Below, one piece after another: positions 1 to 7,126 of a DNA stretch of 8,457 bases (position 1 is the first letter of the stretch; the number at the start of each line of letters is the position of its first letter). This DNA comes from JANNSW01 sp031431235 (GTDB taxonomy: Bacteria; Pseudomonadota; Alphaproteobacteria; Rhizobiales; Hyphomicrobiaceae), in NCBI GenBank assembly GCA_031431235.1, contig JANPDA010000448.1:1-8457 (forward strand), written 5' to 3'. Under the pieces are notes generated by a model. It made no database searches. It was given only the letters and a program-made list of their open reading frames with translations, and was not told the origin of the DNA. The position numbers and the translations under genes were made by a program.

Positions 1-107
1 AATCGCCGAATCGTCTGACTATGAGATTGAAGGCGCTTGCAGTCGCTGTCCATGGCTCCAAGCGCTTCCTGGTTGAAATGGGCATCGCACCCGTCTTTCG
101 CAAACCC

Positions 108-113
108 GAAGAG
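108..113 (+). promoter_or_regulatory. Ribosome binding site that sets the M20 gene start
   Basis: GAAGAG stands 6 nt before the ATG at 120. It supports this start over the upstream ATGs at 21 and 78. The rest of bases 1-119 holds nothing I can identify; it may be the leader of this gene. Confidence 0.5.
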
Positions 114-119
114 CACCCC

Positions 120-1265
120 ATGTCCCCCGTCATCGACCTCCTCAAGTCCCTCGTCGCCATCAACTCCATCAATCCCGATCTCGTGCCTGGAGGTCCGGGT
201 GAAGGAGCGGCCGCGGCATTCGTCGCAGACTGGTTCAAGGTGCGCGGCTTCGAGGTACACCGCCACGAGGCGACGCCCGGCCGCCCGAGCATCGTCGCGA
301 TCGCCAAAGGCAATAGCGGCGGGCGCTCGCTGATGCTGAATGGGCACCTCGATACGGTCGGGGTCGCTGGCTATGACGGCGATCCCCACGCGCCACGGAT
401 CGCCGACGGCCGGCTCTACGGACGCGGCAGCGGCGACATGAAAGCCGGCGTCGCCGCCATGATGGTCGCCGCAGCCCGTGCAAAGGCGATGGGCCTTGCG
501 GGCGACATCCTCGTCGCCTGCGTCGCGGATGAGGAATATGCCAGCATCGGCTCGGAGGAGGTTGCACGCGCCTACCGCCCCGACGCGGTCATTGTCACCG
601 AGCCGACCAACCTCGACATCGTCGTCACCCACAAGGGCTTCGTCTGGTTCGACGTCGTGGTCGAAGGGCGCGCGGCCCACGGCTCGCGACCCGAGGACGG
701 GATCGACGCCATCGCCAAGGCGGGCAAGTTCCTGGTCGCGCTCGATGACTATCAGCAGCGTCTGGCGGCCGGGCGGCATGTCCCATTGCTCGGCGCAGGC
801 TCGGTGCATGCTTCGCTCATCTCCGGCGGCCAGGACATGGCGAGCTATCCCGCGCGCTGCACGATCCGGCTCGAGCGGCGGATGATCCCCGGCGAGACGC
901 CCGCAAGCGTGAGTGGCGATCTCCAGGCCATGATCGACCGCATCGCCGCCGCCGATCCCCAGTTCCGGGCGAGACTCAGCCAAGGCCTCGCGCGATCGCC
1001 GCTGGTCGATCCAGGCTCCTCGCCCATTGTCGAACGCCTCTCGACTGCCGCTGCCGCGCGCCTCTCCCGCGTGCCCGGTCGGGTCGGCATGGCGGGCTGG
1101 ACCGATAGCGCCATCTTCAATGCGCTCGGCATCCCGTCCGTGCTGTTCGGCCCGACAGGCGATGGCTATCACGGGGCGAGCGAATGGACCGATATCGCCA
1201 GTGTCGAGGCCTGCGCCGACATTCTCGAGGCAACGATTGCCGGATACTGCGGCGACATCGCCTGA
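120..1265 (+). CDS. M20-family metallo-deacylase (ArgE/DapE-like)
   Basis: Predicted cytosolic zinc (or cobalt) hydrolase that removes an acyl group from an amino acid or small peptide, as ArgE, DapE and aminoacylase-1 relatives do; the substrate cannot be read from the sequence. The 381-residue product has the family's usual length. Visible motifs are GHLDTV at 75-80 (metal ligand H76, D78), GRGSGDMKAG at 101-110 (bridging D106), DEEY at 137-140 (catalytic base E138, ligand E139), VTEPT at 159-163 (E161) and GYHGASEW at 349-356 (ligand H351). The lid/dimerisation domain lies at about 170-285. All expected metal ligands are present, so it should be active. I chose the ATG at 120 because GAAGAG lies 6 nt upstream and the protein then begins just before the conserved first helix. 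In-frame ATGs at 21 and 78 would add an unconserved-looking, basic extension. It converges on the M48 gene with only 26 bp between stop codons. No pathway partner is visible upstream because the window begins here. Confidence 0.9.
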   Translation: MSPVIDLLKSLVAINSINPDLVPGGPGEGAAAAFVADWFKVRGFEVHRHEATPGRPSIVAIAKGNSGGRSLMLNGHLDTVGVAGYDGDPHAPRIADGRLYGRGSGDMKAGVAAMMVAAARAKAMGLAGDILVACVADEEYASIGSEEVARAYRPDAVIVTEPTNLDIVVTHKGFVWFDVVVEGRAAHGSRPEDGIDAIAKAGKFLVALDDYQQRLAAGRHVPLLGAGSVHASLISGGQDMASYPARCTIRLERRMIPGETPASVSGDLQAMIDRIAAADPQFRARLSQGLARSPLVDPGSSPIVERLSTAAAARLSRVPGRVGMAGWTDSAIFNALGIPSVLFGPTGDGYHGASEWTDIASVEACADILEATIAGYCGDIA

Positions 1266-1291
1266 CATCGTACTGCACCTGATACCGCCGA

Positions 1292-2365
1292 TCAGAACCA
1301 GAGCCCGGGCAGTCGAAACCGCGGACGCATGGCGACCGGGCCGAAGCCGACCAGGGAGACCATCGGCTCCTCGCGGACGTCGAGTTGGGGCAGCATCTGC
1401 CGGCGATCGAGCGCGCGCAGGCGGGCAATCCGCTCGGCAGTGCTCGGATGCGAGCGCAGCAGGGATGGCGCGGGAATGCGCCGCCCGCCTGGGCTCGCCA
1501 CATCCTCCCAGAGGTGGCCCTGGTAGCGCTCGATCTTGGAGAGGGCGGAGGCGAGCCCGACCGGGTCCCCGGTCAGCACCGCACCATCGAGGTCGGCGTC
1601 GTACTCGCGCGTCCGCGACAAAGCGAGCTGCAACAGGCTGCCGAGCGCCGGCCCCAGATAGAGCAGCCCGATCAGCAGCCACGGCACCCGAGCGCTTCCC
1701 GTGACGATCGCGGGGATGTTGTAGACGAAGAGCCCGATCGCGACCCAGGAGAGCACCTGCAGCACGCGCGTCATCAGGTCGGCGAGCGCCATCACGCCCA
1801 GATCGCTGTTGCGGACGTGGCTGACCTCGTGTGCCAGCACGCCGGCGAGCTCCCGGAGGCTCAGCTTGCGCAAGAGCCCTTCGGTCACCGCGATGGCGGA
1901 ATGGTGCGGACTGCCGACCGTAAAGGCGTTCAGCGTCGCGCTCGGAATGACATGGAGATCGGGCGGCCTGGGCAATTGCGCACGCTCGGCCAGCGACCCG
2001 ACCACCCGGAGGATCTGTGCGCCGTGCGAGGGATCGAGCGGTTGCGCGCGATACAACCGCATCACCATGGCCGGGGGGACGTGGGGCGCGGCAAACAGCA
2101 TCGCCACGATGACCAGAACGGCGACGGGCAGTCCGATCCAGGACCAAGCCAGCATCGCCGCCATGGCAAGCATCAGGCCGAGCCCGCCCACGATCAGCCA
2201 GGTCTCGCGCGCATTGCGCCGCTGCATGGTCTGCTCGCGCTCGGGGTCGAGGCCCGGCACGCCGGCTGGTTGCAGACGCGTCGCATCCGCCAGCCGCTCG
2301 AGCGCCAAGCGCCGCAAGCCCACCCGACCAAATCTGCGTCCGCCATCGATCATACTGTCGCTCAT
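1292..2365 (-). CDS. HtpX-like membrane-bound M48 zinc metalloprotease
   Basis: Predicted inner-membrane zinc endopeptidase of family M48, relatives of which (HtpX) degrade misfolded membrane proteins. The product is 357 residues. Hydrophobic segments lie at about 56-73 and 77-97, then comes the catalytic region with the zinc motif HEVSH at 179-183 (H179, E180, H183). Two further hydrophobic stretches follow at about 202-220 and 226-248. The third zinc ligand is probably E254 in EYDAD (254-258). The C-terminal SHPST at 305-309 followed by AERIARL is typical of M48B proteins. The first 50 residues are basic and lack an obvious signal peptide, and the protein is longer than classical HtpX (about 290), so I give no gene symbol. 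The start at 2365 has GGAG on the minus strand (2373-2376) 7 nt upstream. The open frame continues up to 3028, but that extension lies antisense to ycjX and looks non-coding. The gene diverges from ycjX. An inverted repeat covers its Shine-Dalgarno sequence. Confidence 0.88.
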   Translation of the reverse strand: MSDSMIDGGRRFGRVGLRRLALERLADATRLQPAGVPGLDPEREQTMQRRNARETWLIVGGLGLMLAMAAMLAWSWIGLPVAVLVIVAMLFAAPHVPPAMVMRLYRAQPLDPSHGAQILRVVGSLAERAQLPRPPDLHVIPSATLNAFTVGSPHHSAIAVTEGLLRKLSLRELAGVLAHEVSHVRNSDLGVMALADLMTRVLQVLSWVAIGLFVYNIPAIVTGSARVPWLLIGLLYLGPALGSLLQLALSRTREYDADLDGAVLTGDPVGLASALSKIERYQGHLWEDVASPGGRRIPAPSLLRSHPSTAERIARLRALDRRQMLPQLDVREEPMVSLVGFGPVAMRPRFRLPGLWF

Positions 2366-2369
2366 GGGC

Positions 2370-2451
2370 CGGTCTCCGCTGGGATGAGTGCGCGCCGGAA
2401 ACCACAGAGTACCACGACAGCACAGCAGCGGCGCGCTTGGTGCGGAGACCG
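2370..2451. promoter_or_regulatory. Nested inverted repeat in the divergent M48/ycjX control region
   Basis: The outer arms CGGTCTCCGC (2370-2379) and GCGGAGACCG (2442-2451) are perfect 10-bp complements. Nested inside them, GCGCGCCG (2390-2397) and CGGCGCGC (2429-2436) are perfect 8-bp complements. The apical loop of 31 nt (2398-2428) is rich in A and C on the plus strand. The 10/5-nt internal loop separates the two stems. Read as RNA from the minus strand, the outer stem includes the GGAG Shine-Dalgarno sequence of the M48 gene, so folding could hide it. The same DNA could also serve as an operator for either divergent gene. The remainder of this 229-bp gap (2366-2594) shows no convincing promoter. 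Confidence 0.5.
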
Positions 2452-2594
2452 CCATTCCATAAGGGTAAGGCGGAAATCGGGCTGGCGGCGCCGAGATCGT
2501 GACCGTGCCCTCGCTCGCTGGCAGCTGGAGCCTGCCGTCACGACCTGTTACTGAGCCAGAGGCGCGAGGCACCAATTCCGGTTGCCTGCGAGCC

Positions 2595-4088
2595 ATGCCG
2601 CGATACCCGGAGCACCCGACCTTGCGCCTCGAAGAGCTGACCGACGGCGCCATGGAAGCTCTGCGCGGCGCAGGCGCCTTTGCCAGCGACCTGTTGCAGC
2701 CGACGCTACGCCTTGGCGTGACGGGGCTCGCGCGCTCGGGGAAGACGGTGTTCATCACGGCGCTGGTACAGAACCTGGTCGCAGGCGGGCGTCTCCCTTT
2801 CTTCAAGCCGGTCGCCGAGGGTCGCATCACGCGGGCCTGGCTGGAGCCGCAACCCGACGATGCAGTGCCGCGCTTCGACATCGAGCGGCATCTGGCCTCG
2901 CTTACGGCAGATCCGCCGGCCTGGCCCGAGAGCACGCGCAGGCTTTCCGAGCTTCGCGTCACGATCGAGTACCAGCCCTCCGGCCCCTGGCGGCATCTTG
3001 CCGGCACGCGCCGCCTCAACCTGGACATCGTCGACTATCCCGGCGAGTGGCTGCTCGACCTGCCATTGCTCGGCAAGACCTTCGAGGCGTGGTCGGAGGA
3101 AGCGATTGCCCTGTCGCAGGCTCCGGAACGGGCGGCTGCGGCAGCCTCTTTCGCCTCGTTCCTGGCAAGCCTCGCCACGGCGCCTCTGGCCGACGAGCAG
3201 GTTGCCTTGACGGGAGCAGGGCTGTTTCGCGCCTACCTCGAGCGCTGCCGCAACGAGGCGCACGCTTTTTCGAGCCTCTCGCCAGGCCGGTTCCTGATGC
3301 CGGGCGAGCTCGAAGGCTCGCCGGCCCTCACCTTCTTTCCGCTCCCCGCGCCCGCGGGCGAGCAACCAACAGCGGGCTCGCTGCACGCCATGCTTTCCCG
3401 GCGCTACGGCGCTTATCTGAAGCATGTGGTGAAACCGTTTTTCCGCGATCACTTCTTGCGGCTCGACCGCCAGATCGTGCTGGTCGATGCCCTTTCCGCG
3501 CTCAATGCCGGGCCGGCTGGCGCCCAGGAGTTGGGCCGCGCGCTGCGCTCGGTGCTCGGCGTATTCCGGCCGGGCGCCAACTCATGGCTGTCCGCACTCG
3601 TCCAGCGGCGCATCGACCGCATCCTGTTTGTCGCGACCAAGGCCGACCACCTGCATCACACCAGTCACGACCGGCTGGAGGCCATCCTGAGGCATCTGCT
3701 CGGGCCCGCGATCGATCGCGCTCAGCTCGCCGGCGCCGAGGTTCGGGTCCAGGCGATCGCGGCCATCCGAGCGACACGAGAGGTGCTTGCCGAGCAGCAC
3801 GGCGAGCGGCTCGCCTGCATCAAGGGCGTGCCTGTGGCCGGCGAGCGGCTCGGCACCCGCACCTTCGACGGTATCGCGGAGGCAGCGATCTTCCCGGGCG
3901 ACCTGCCCGAAGAGGCCGCGCGTGTGCTCGAGCCCACGAGCGTTGCCGGCAGCGCGGGCATCCAAACGGGGTTCCTGCGCTTCCGCCCGCCACCGCTTGC
4001 CCAAGACGGCGGCCAGGGGCGGCCGGCCTTCCCCCATATCCGGCTCGATCGCGCACTCGACTTCCTGATGGGAGACCGACTGTCATGA
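2595..4088 (+). CDS. ycjX: YcjX-family P-loop NTPase (DUF463)
   Basis: Member of the YcjX/DUF463 family, predicted GTP-binding proteins with no firmly settled cellular function; E. coli ycjX is in the phage-shock (psp) regulon. The 497-residue product matches the usual family size. The P-loop is GLARSGKT at 44-51, followed by VFITALVQNL, a family hallmark. LDIVDYPGEW at 143-152 looks like the G3/Walker B switch (D144, D147, G150), and TKAD at 348-351 is a G4-like guanine-specificity motif. No membrane segment is evident. I chose the ATG at 2595 because it keeps the family's helix before the P-loop (about residues 11-36). The ATG at 2652 would delete part of that helix, and the GTG at 2499 adds unconserved-looking sequence. 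The ribosome binding site is weak. The stop overlaps the ycjF start (ATGA at 4085-4088), which suggests translational coupling and a joint function. Confidence 0.92.
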   Translation: MPRYPEHPTLRLEELTDGAMEALRGAGAFASDLLQPTLRLGVTGLARSGKTVFITALVQNLVAGGRLPFFKPVAEGRITRAWLEPQPDDAVPRFDIERHLASLTADPPAWPESTRRLSELRVTIEYQPSGPWRHLAGTRRLNLDIVDYPGEWLLDLPLLGKTFEAWSEEAIALSQAPERAAAAASFASFLASLATAPLADEQVALTGAGLFRAYLERCRNEAHAFSSLSPGRFLMPGELEGSPALTFFPLPAPAGEQPTAGSLHAMLSRRYGAYLKHVVKPFFRDHFLRLDRQIVLVDALSALNAGPAGAQELGRALRSVLGVFRPGANSWLSALVQRRIDRILFVATKADHLHHTSHDRLEAILRHLLGPAIDRAQLAGAEVRVQAIAAIRATREVLAEQHGERLACIKGVPVAGERLGTRTFDGIAEAAIFPGDLPEEAARVLEPTSVAGSAGIQTGFLRFRPPPLAQDGGQGRPAFPHIRLDRALDFLMGDRLS

Positions 4089-5233
4089 CGACGCTTCCCC
4101 CCCGTCGCCCGAGCGTGATCGAGCCTGAAAGCATCCTCGAGGAGGCCGCATCCCATATGGCGCTCCCCGAGGATGCCGTCAGCGAGGAGGCTGCCGTTCC
4201 CGATCCCGCCGCCCACCGCCCGCAAGGCTGGAGCTGGCTCTCGGTCCTCGTCTCCTCGCTCGTGGCCCTCATAATGCTCGTGCTGTCGGTGCGCTTCGCG
4301 AGCTTCGTGGGCACGTTGCTCGCGCGCTCGGATTGGATCGGCTGGATCGCGACCGGTCTTGCCGCGATCGCCAGTCTGGCCGCCCTGGTGCTGATCGCCC
4401 GCGAGATTGGCGGGTTGCTGCGCCTGCGCCATCTCGAGCATGTCCGCAGCCGGGCGCGCGCGGCGATCGCGGAGGCCGACGACGCCACCGCCCGCAACGT
4501 CGAGCGCGAGATCGAGCAGCTCTACCGCAGCCGCGAGGACCTGCGTTGGGCGCGCACGCGCTTGAAGCAGAGCGAGGGCGACGTGCTGAGCGGGCTCGAC
4601 CGGCTGGAGCTCGCCGAGCGCGAGCTGATGCTGCCGCTCGACGCGCGCGCGCGCGACATCGTCGCTGGCGCCGCCAAACGCGTGGCCGCGGTCACCTCGC
4701 TGAGCCCGTTCCTCCTGATCGACGTGACTGTGATCCTCGTTCAGACCGCGCAGATGCTGCGGGGGATCGCGACGCTCTATGGCGCACGGCCCGGTGCGGT
4801 CGGCTTGATGCGCCTCGGCCGGCTCGCCTTTGCCCAGATCGCGGGCACCTCGCTGCTCGAGCTCTCGGGCGACCTTTTGCCGACCGGGGTCGTGCGCAGC
4901 CTCGGCGGCGTGCTGGGCAGAAAGGCGGGCGAAGGGCTCTTCAACGCGACCATGACGGCCAGGATCGGCACGGCGGCAATCGAGCTCTGCCGGCCACTCC
5001 CGTTCCGCGCCGGAGCAAAACCCAGCGCCGTCGCCGTCATCAACCGCATCCTCTCCGAGCTCGGCTGGCTGGCGGCGGGCTATGCGGGCGGCGCCGCCAG
5101 AGGCGCGGGCAAAGCCGCTGCCGGCGCCGCGGCGACCGCCGCCGGAAGTGCCGTCTCGGGAGTGGGTGGCGCCGTTGCCGGACTTGCGCGCGGCGTGCTC
5201 GGCAAGGGCGAGAAGCCGAGCCAGGACAGCTGA
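4085..5233 (+). CDS. ycjF: YcjF-like inner-membrane protein (TIGR01620, DUF697)
   Basis: Integral inner-membrane protein of the TIGR01620/YcjF group; its function is unknown, and it almost always travels with YcjX. The 382-residue product has an acidic, proline-containing cytoplasmic N-terminus (1-48), two hydrophobic segments at about 51-68 and 84-104, and a charged, probably helical stretch at about 112-190. A DUF697-type C-terminal domain spans about 195-330, including a hydrophobic run near 203-220. Residues 331-370 form an alanine/glycine-rich low-complexity tail with small-residue spacing like a glycine zipper, ending in a polar tail (GKGEKPSQDS). The start codon overlaps the ycjX stop by 4 nt. 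The same reading frame stays open upstream through ycjX, but that is a high-GC artefact. It may anchor or regulate the YcjX NTPase at the membrane; this is inference from the pairing. Confidence 0.87.
   Translation: MTTLPPRRPSVIEPESILEEAASHMALPEDAVSEEAAVPDPAAHRPQGWSWLSVLVSSLVALIMLVLSVRFASFVGTLLARSDWIGWIATGLAAIASLAALVLIAREIGGLLRLRHLEHVRSRARAAIAEADDATARNVEREIEQLYRSREDLRWARTRLKQSEGDVLSGLDRLELAERELMLPLDARARDIVAGAAKRVAAVTSLSPFLLIDVTVILVQTAQMLRGIATLYGARPGAVGLMRLGRLAFAQIAGTSLLELSGDLLPTGVVRSLGGVLGRKAGEGLFNATMTARIGTAAIELCRPLPFRAGAKPSAVAVINRILSELGWLAAGYAGGAARGAGKAAAGAAATAAGSAVSGVGGAVAGLARGVLGKGEKPSQDS
4642..4655. repeat. Short (CG)7 alternating run inside ycjF
   Basis: Fourteen bases of uninterrupted alternating C and G encode part of the LDARARD segment of YcjF (about residues 185-191). 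Such tracts can slip in replication and can adopt Z-DNA, but the local codon bias of an Ala/Arg-rich helix is enough to explain this one. Confidence 0.4.
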
Positions 5234-5347
5234 TCGAAGTCGCTGCGCCAAGGCACTCTCGGTGCATGCCCTCTCGGACGAGGCGCCCGCGCCCTGGCGT
5301 GTCGGCACGCCGCATTTCCACCGAGTCACGAGTTCCCATGCCAAAGC

Positions 5348-5433
5348 CGTGCTGCCCGCGAAGGCGGCCATCCAGTCATTTCTCCACACGGCAACAGCTG
5401 CTTGTCTGGATTCCTGCCTGCGCGGGAATGACG
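5348..5433. repeat. Inverted pair of dRS3-like dispersed repeat arms
   Basis: Two 28-bp arms (5348-5375 and 5406-5433) are inverted relative to each other and match at 21 of 28 positions by my count, around a 30-nt spacer. Read on the minus strand, the right arm contains ATTCC-CGCGCAGGCA-GGAAT (5410-5429). This is one base off the ATTCCC-N8-GGGAAT form of Neisseria dRS3 repeats, which have look-alikes in many proteobacterial genomes. The left arm keeps the central CCCGCGAAGGCGG but has lost the ATTC/GAAT ends, so it is decayed. The pair could fold into a long hairpin in RNA and might weakly insulate ycjF from the downstream gene. Confidence 0.6.
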
Positions 5434-5615
5434 TGGGAGGATGTGTGTTGTGGCTCGCTGACTGGAGGTGGTGGGTGCCAGCATCATCGCCACGGTCGGA
5501 GCGGAGATCGCGAACCCGAGCTTGCCGCTCGTCCCGCATCGGCCGCTGAGCCGGTGGTCGGCTGTCGCTCCCGACCCGACTCGACCTATGCTCCGCATCG
5601 GACGCCACCGCACCC

Positions 5616-5622
5616 GAGGGAG
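5616..5622 (+). promoter_or_regulatory. Ribosome binding site of the phospholipase-like gene
   Basis: GAGGGAG stands 6 nt before the ATG at 5629. It is the strongest Shine-Dalgarno sequence in the window's plus-strand genes apart from that of the E1 alpha gene. It fixes the start although the reading frame remains open for 432 codons upstream. Confidence 0.7.
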
Positions 5623-5628
5623 CAAGCC

Positions 5629-7107
5629 ATGAGCCTTCTCTTCCGCGTCGTCTATGTGGCGCACGCGAGCGGCACGCACCACAAGCTGGCGCTCGATGCC
5701 CTGCTCGAGCTGCACCACCCGCACGCCGAGGGCTGGCGGCGGCTGTTCATCAAGCATGCCGAGACCTATCTCAAAGGCTCCAAAGCGCCCGACAACGAGT
5801 TCAAGGACTTCAAGAACCACGTGCTGCACGTGGGCGAGCGCTATTGGGGCGGCGCCAGGGAGAAGACCCGGAGCTGGTACGGGGAGCTGGTCGCGGCCCT
5901 GCGGGCTGAGCGCTGGAGCGAGGCCGTCTATGCGGCTGGCGTCCTCAGCCACTACTATGTCGATCCGATCCATCCCTTTCACACTGGCCAGTCGGAGGCC
6001 GAGAGCAACATCCACCGCGCCGTCGAGTGGAGCATCTCGAAATCCTACGGTTCGCTGAAGGCGCTGCGGGTCGCTGCCTGCGAGCTGCCGACAGCCGAGC
6101 CGGCCGACCGCGCCGACTGGCTGGAAGATCTCGTTTGCCGCAACGCCGAGCTCGCCAACCGCCACTATCACACGCTGCTGGTCCACTACGACCTGCGAAA
6201 GGGTGTCGTCGATCCTCCAGCAGGCCTCGATCCCCACGCATGCCGGACGGTCGCAGGTCTGATCGCCTATGCCTCTGCCAGCTTCGCGCTCGTGCTCGAT
6301 CGCGCGTTCGCCGAGGCGGACATATCCCCGCCCGAGGTCACGCTCTCGCTCGAGACACTGCTCGCGGTGCTGGCCATCCCGCGCAAACTCGTGCTGAGCA
6401 AGCTCGCGGACCGGGAGGATCGCCGGCAGGTCGAGGCCATGTACGACGAGCTGCAATCGACGGGCCGGGTCGACAAGTCGCTCGCCGAGGACGACCGCAC
6501 GATCCGCGATCTCCACGCGAGGGAGGTGGCGAGCCTCACAGCGGAGCGCCGGAGGGGTGCGCTCGCGGCGGCCATTGATGAGGCAAGCCGTGCTGTGGAG
6601 CCACGCCTGCCGCATACCGGCCACGGCCCTCGACTCACAGCCGGCGATGGCGTGGAGGCCGCTCCCTCGATCGGCCCCAGGACCGCCGAGCGCCTCGGCA
6701 AGGCTGGCGTGAGCACGATCGCCGATCTGCTCGCGATCGAGCCCGAGGCCCTGTCGCGCCGGCTCGCCGCGCGCCATCTCGATGCCGGCACCATTCGCTC
6801 ATGGCAGGATCAGGCCCGGCTCGTGCTGGCGCTGCCCGGTCTCTCCGGTACCCAGGCGCAGTTGCTGGTCGCAAGCAGCTATCGCGACCTCGACGCCCTC
6901 GGCAGCACCGATCCATCGGCCCTGTCGGCCAGCCTTTCGTGCTTTGCAGCCTCGGCCGAGGGCGAGCGCCTGTTGCGCGGCGGCAGGCTGCCCGAAGCCG
7001 GCGAGATCATGGGCTGGATCGAGGCGGCCCGGCGCCTGTCGTTGAAGGCCGCTCGAACCGGGTTGAGGTCGCCTCGCCGGGACGGCGAAACCTGGGCATG
7101 CGACTGA
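5629..7107 (+). CDS. Zinc-dependent phospholipase C-like domain fused to DUF4332 helix-hairpin-helix region
   Basis: A 492-residue two-domain protein of unknown role. The N-terminal part (about 1-235) resembles the zinc-dependent phospholipase C / S1-P1 nuclease fold. Its GVLSHYYVDPIHPFHTG followed by NIHRAVEW gives H108, D112, H118, H129 and E133; H108-D112-H118 and H129-E133 have the same internal spacing as His118-Asp122-His128 and His142-Glu146 of Bacillus cereus PLC. Upstream, H12, D55 and H64/H67 are candidates for the remaining ligands. A helical linker follows (about 236-335). Residues about 341-470 look like DUF4332, with a helix-hairpin-helix-like start (SIGPRTAERLGKAGVSTIADLL, 347-368, quoted here only by its key residues G349, R351, G357, G360) and a second similar unit near 402-436. 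I see no signal peptide, lipobox or membrane span, so it is probably cytoplasmic, unlike secreted PLCs. The substrate may be a phospholipid or a nucleic acid; it is not determinable here. The LysR gene begins 19 bp downstream and may be cotranscribed. Confidence 0.8.
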   Translation: MSLLFRVVYVAHASGTHHKLALDALLELHHPHAEGWRRLFIKHAETYLKGSKAPDNEFKDFKNHVLHVGERYWGGAREKTRSWYGELVAALRAERWSEAVYAAGVLSHYYVDPIHPFHTGQSEAESNIHRAVEWSISKSYGSLKALRVAACELPTAEPADRADWLEDLVCRNAELANRHYHTLLVHYDLRKGVVDPPAGLDPHACRTVAGLIAYASASFALVLDRAFAEADISPPEVTLSLETLLAVLAIPRKLVLSKLADREDRRQVEAMYDELQSTGRVDKSLAEDDRTIRDLHAREVASLTAERRRGALAAAIDEASRAVEPRLPHTGHGPRLTAGDGVEAAPSIGPRTAERLGKAGVSTIADLLAIEPEALSRRLAARHLDAGTIRSWQDQARLVLALPGLSGTQAQLLVASSYRDLDALGSTDPSALSASLSCFAASAEGERLLRGGRLPEAGEIMGWIEAARRLSLKAARTGLRSPRRDGETWACD

Positions 7108-7126
7108 CAGCAGACGGACGGTGCCG

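Larger units (their letters stand above)
5234..5628. other. 395-bp intergenic region between ycjF and the phospholipase-like gene
   Basis: No credible gene is present: the open frames here are extensions of neighbouring or antisense shadow frames. The left part (5234-5347) has no clear terminator; I see only a weak 4-bp hairpin (GCAC/GTGC, 5253-5265) without a T tract. The middle holds an inverted pair of dispersed-repeat-like arms (5348-5433). On the right, a 5-bp hairpin AGCCG-N5-CGGCT lies at 5549-5563. A weak -10-like TATGCT is at 5587-5592 with no good -35 partner. Any promoter for the downstream gene must lie in the right-hand part. Confidence 0.55.

Noticed and set aside
1266..1291. 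Bidirectional terminator between the convergent M20 and M48 genes
   Set aside because: The 26 bp contain no stem of useful length and no T or A tract. Termination here must rely on something not visible.
1385..2554. A 389-codon plus-strand frame opposite the M48 gene
   Set aside because: It is antisense to HEVSH and the other M48 motifs, with a Gln/Arg/His-rich translation typical of a shadow frame.
2567..2585. Sigma-54-like promoter AGGCAC...TTGC before ycjX, which would fit psp-type control
   Set aside because: GG and GC are 14 nt apart instead of the 10 nt that sigma-54 requires. Another TGGCAG...TGC match nearby also has the wrong spacing.
2366..3028. A 221-residue N-terminal extension of the M48 protease
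   Set aside because: It is antisense to ycjX and of unusual composition. The ATG at 2365 has its own Shine-Dalgarno sequence and gives a normal M48B architecture.
5197..5221. 7-bp inverted repeat GCTCGGC/GCCGAGC near the end of ycjF as a terminator
   Set aside because: It lies within the coding sequence and no T tract follows; codon bias explains it as well.
3722..5608. A 628-codon open frame on the minus strand across ycjX, ycjF and the following gap
   Set aside because: It is antisense to two well-supported genes, has low-complexity Arg/Ala/Gly-rich composition and no recognisable domain. Long antisense frames are expected where third positions are mostly G or C.
4333..5628. Upstream extension of the phospholipase-like frame through ycjF (432 codons)
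   Set aside because: It overlaps ycjF in another frame with Arg-rich low-complexity sequence. GAGGGAG and the conserved N-terminal region support the start at 5629.
5326..6777. A 483-codon minus-strand open frame opposite the phospholipase-like gene
   Set aside because: It is antisense to a gene with clear catalytic motifs and a strong ribosome binding site, and its translation resembles no family.
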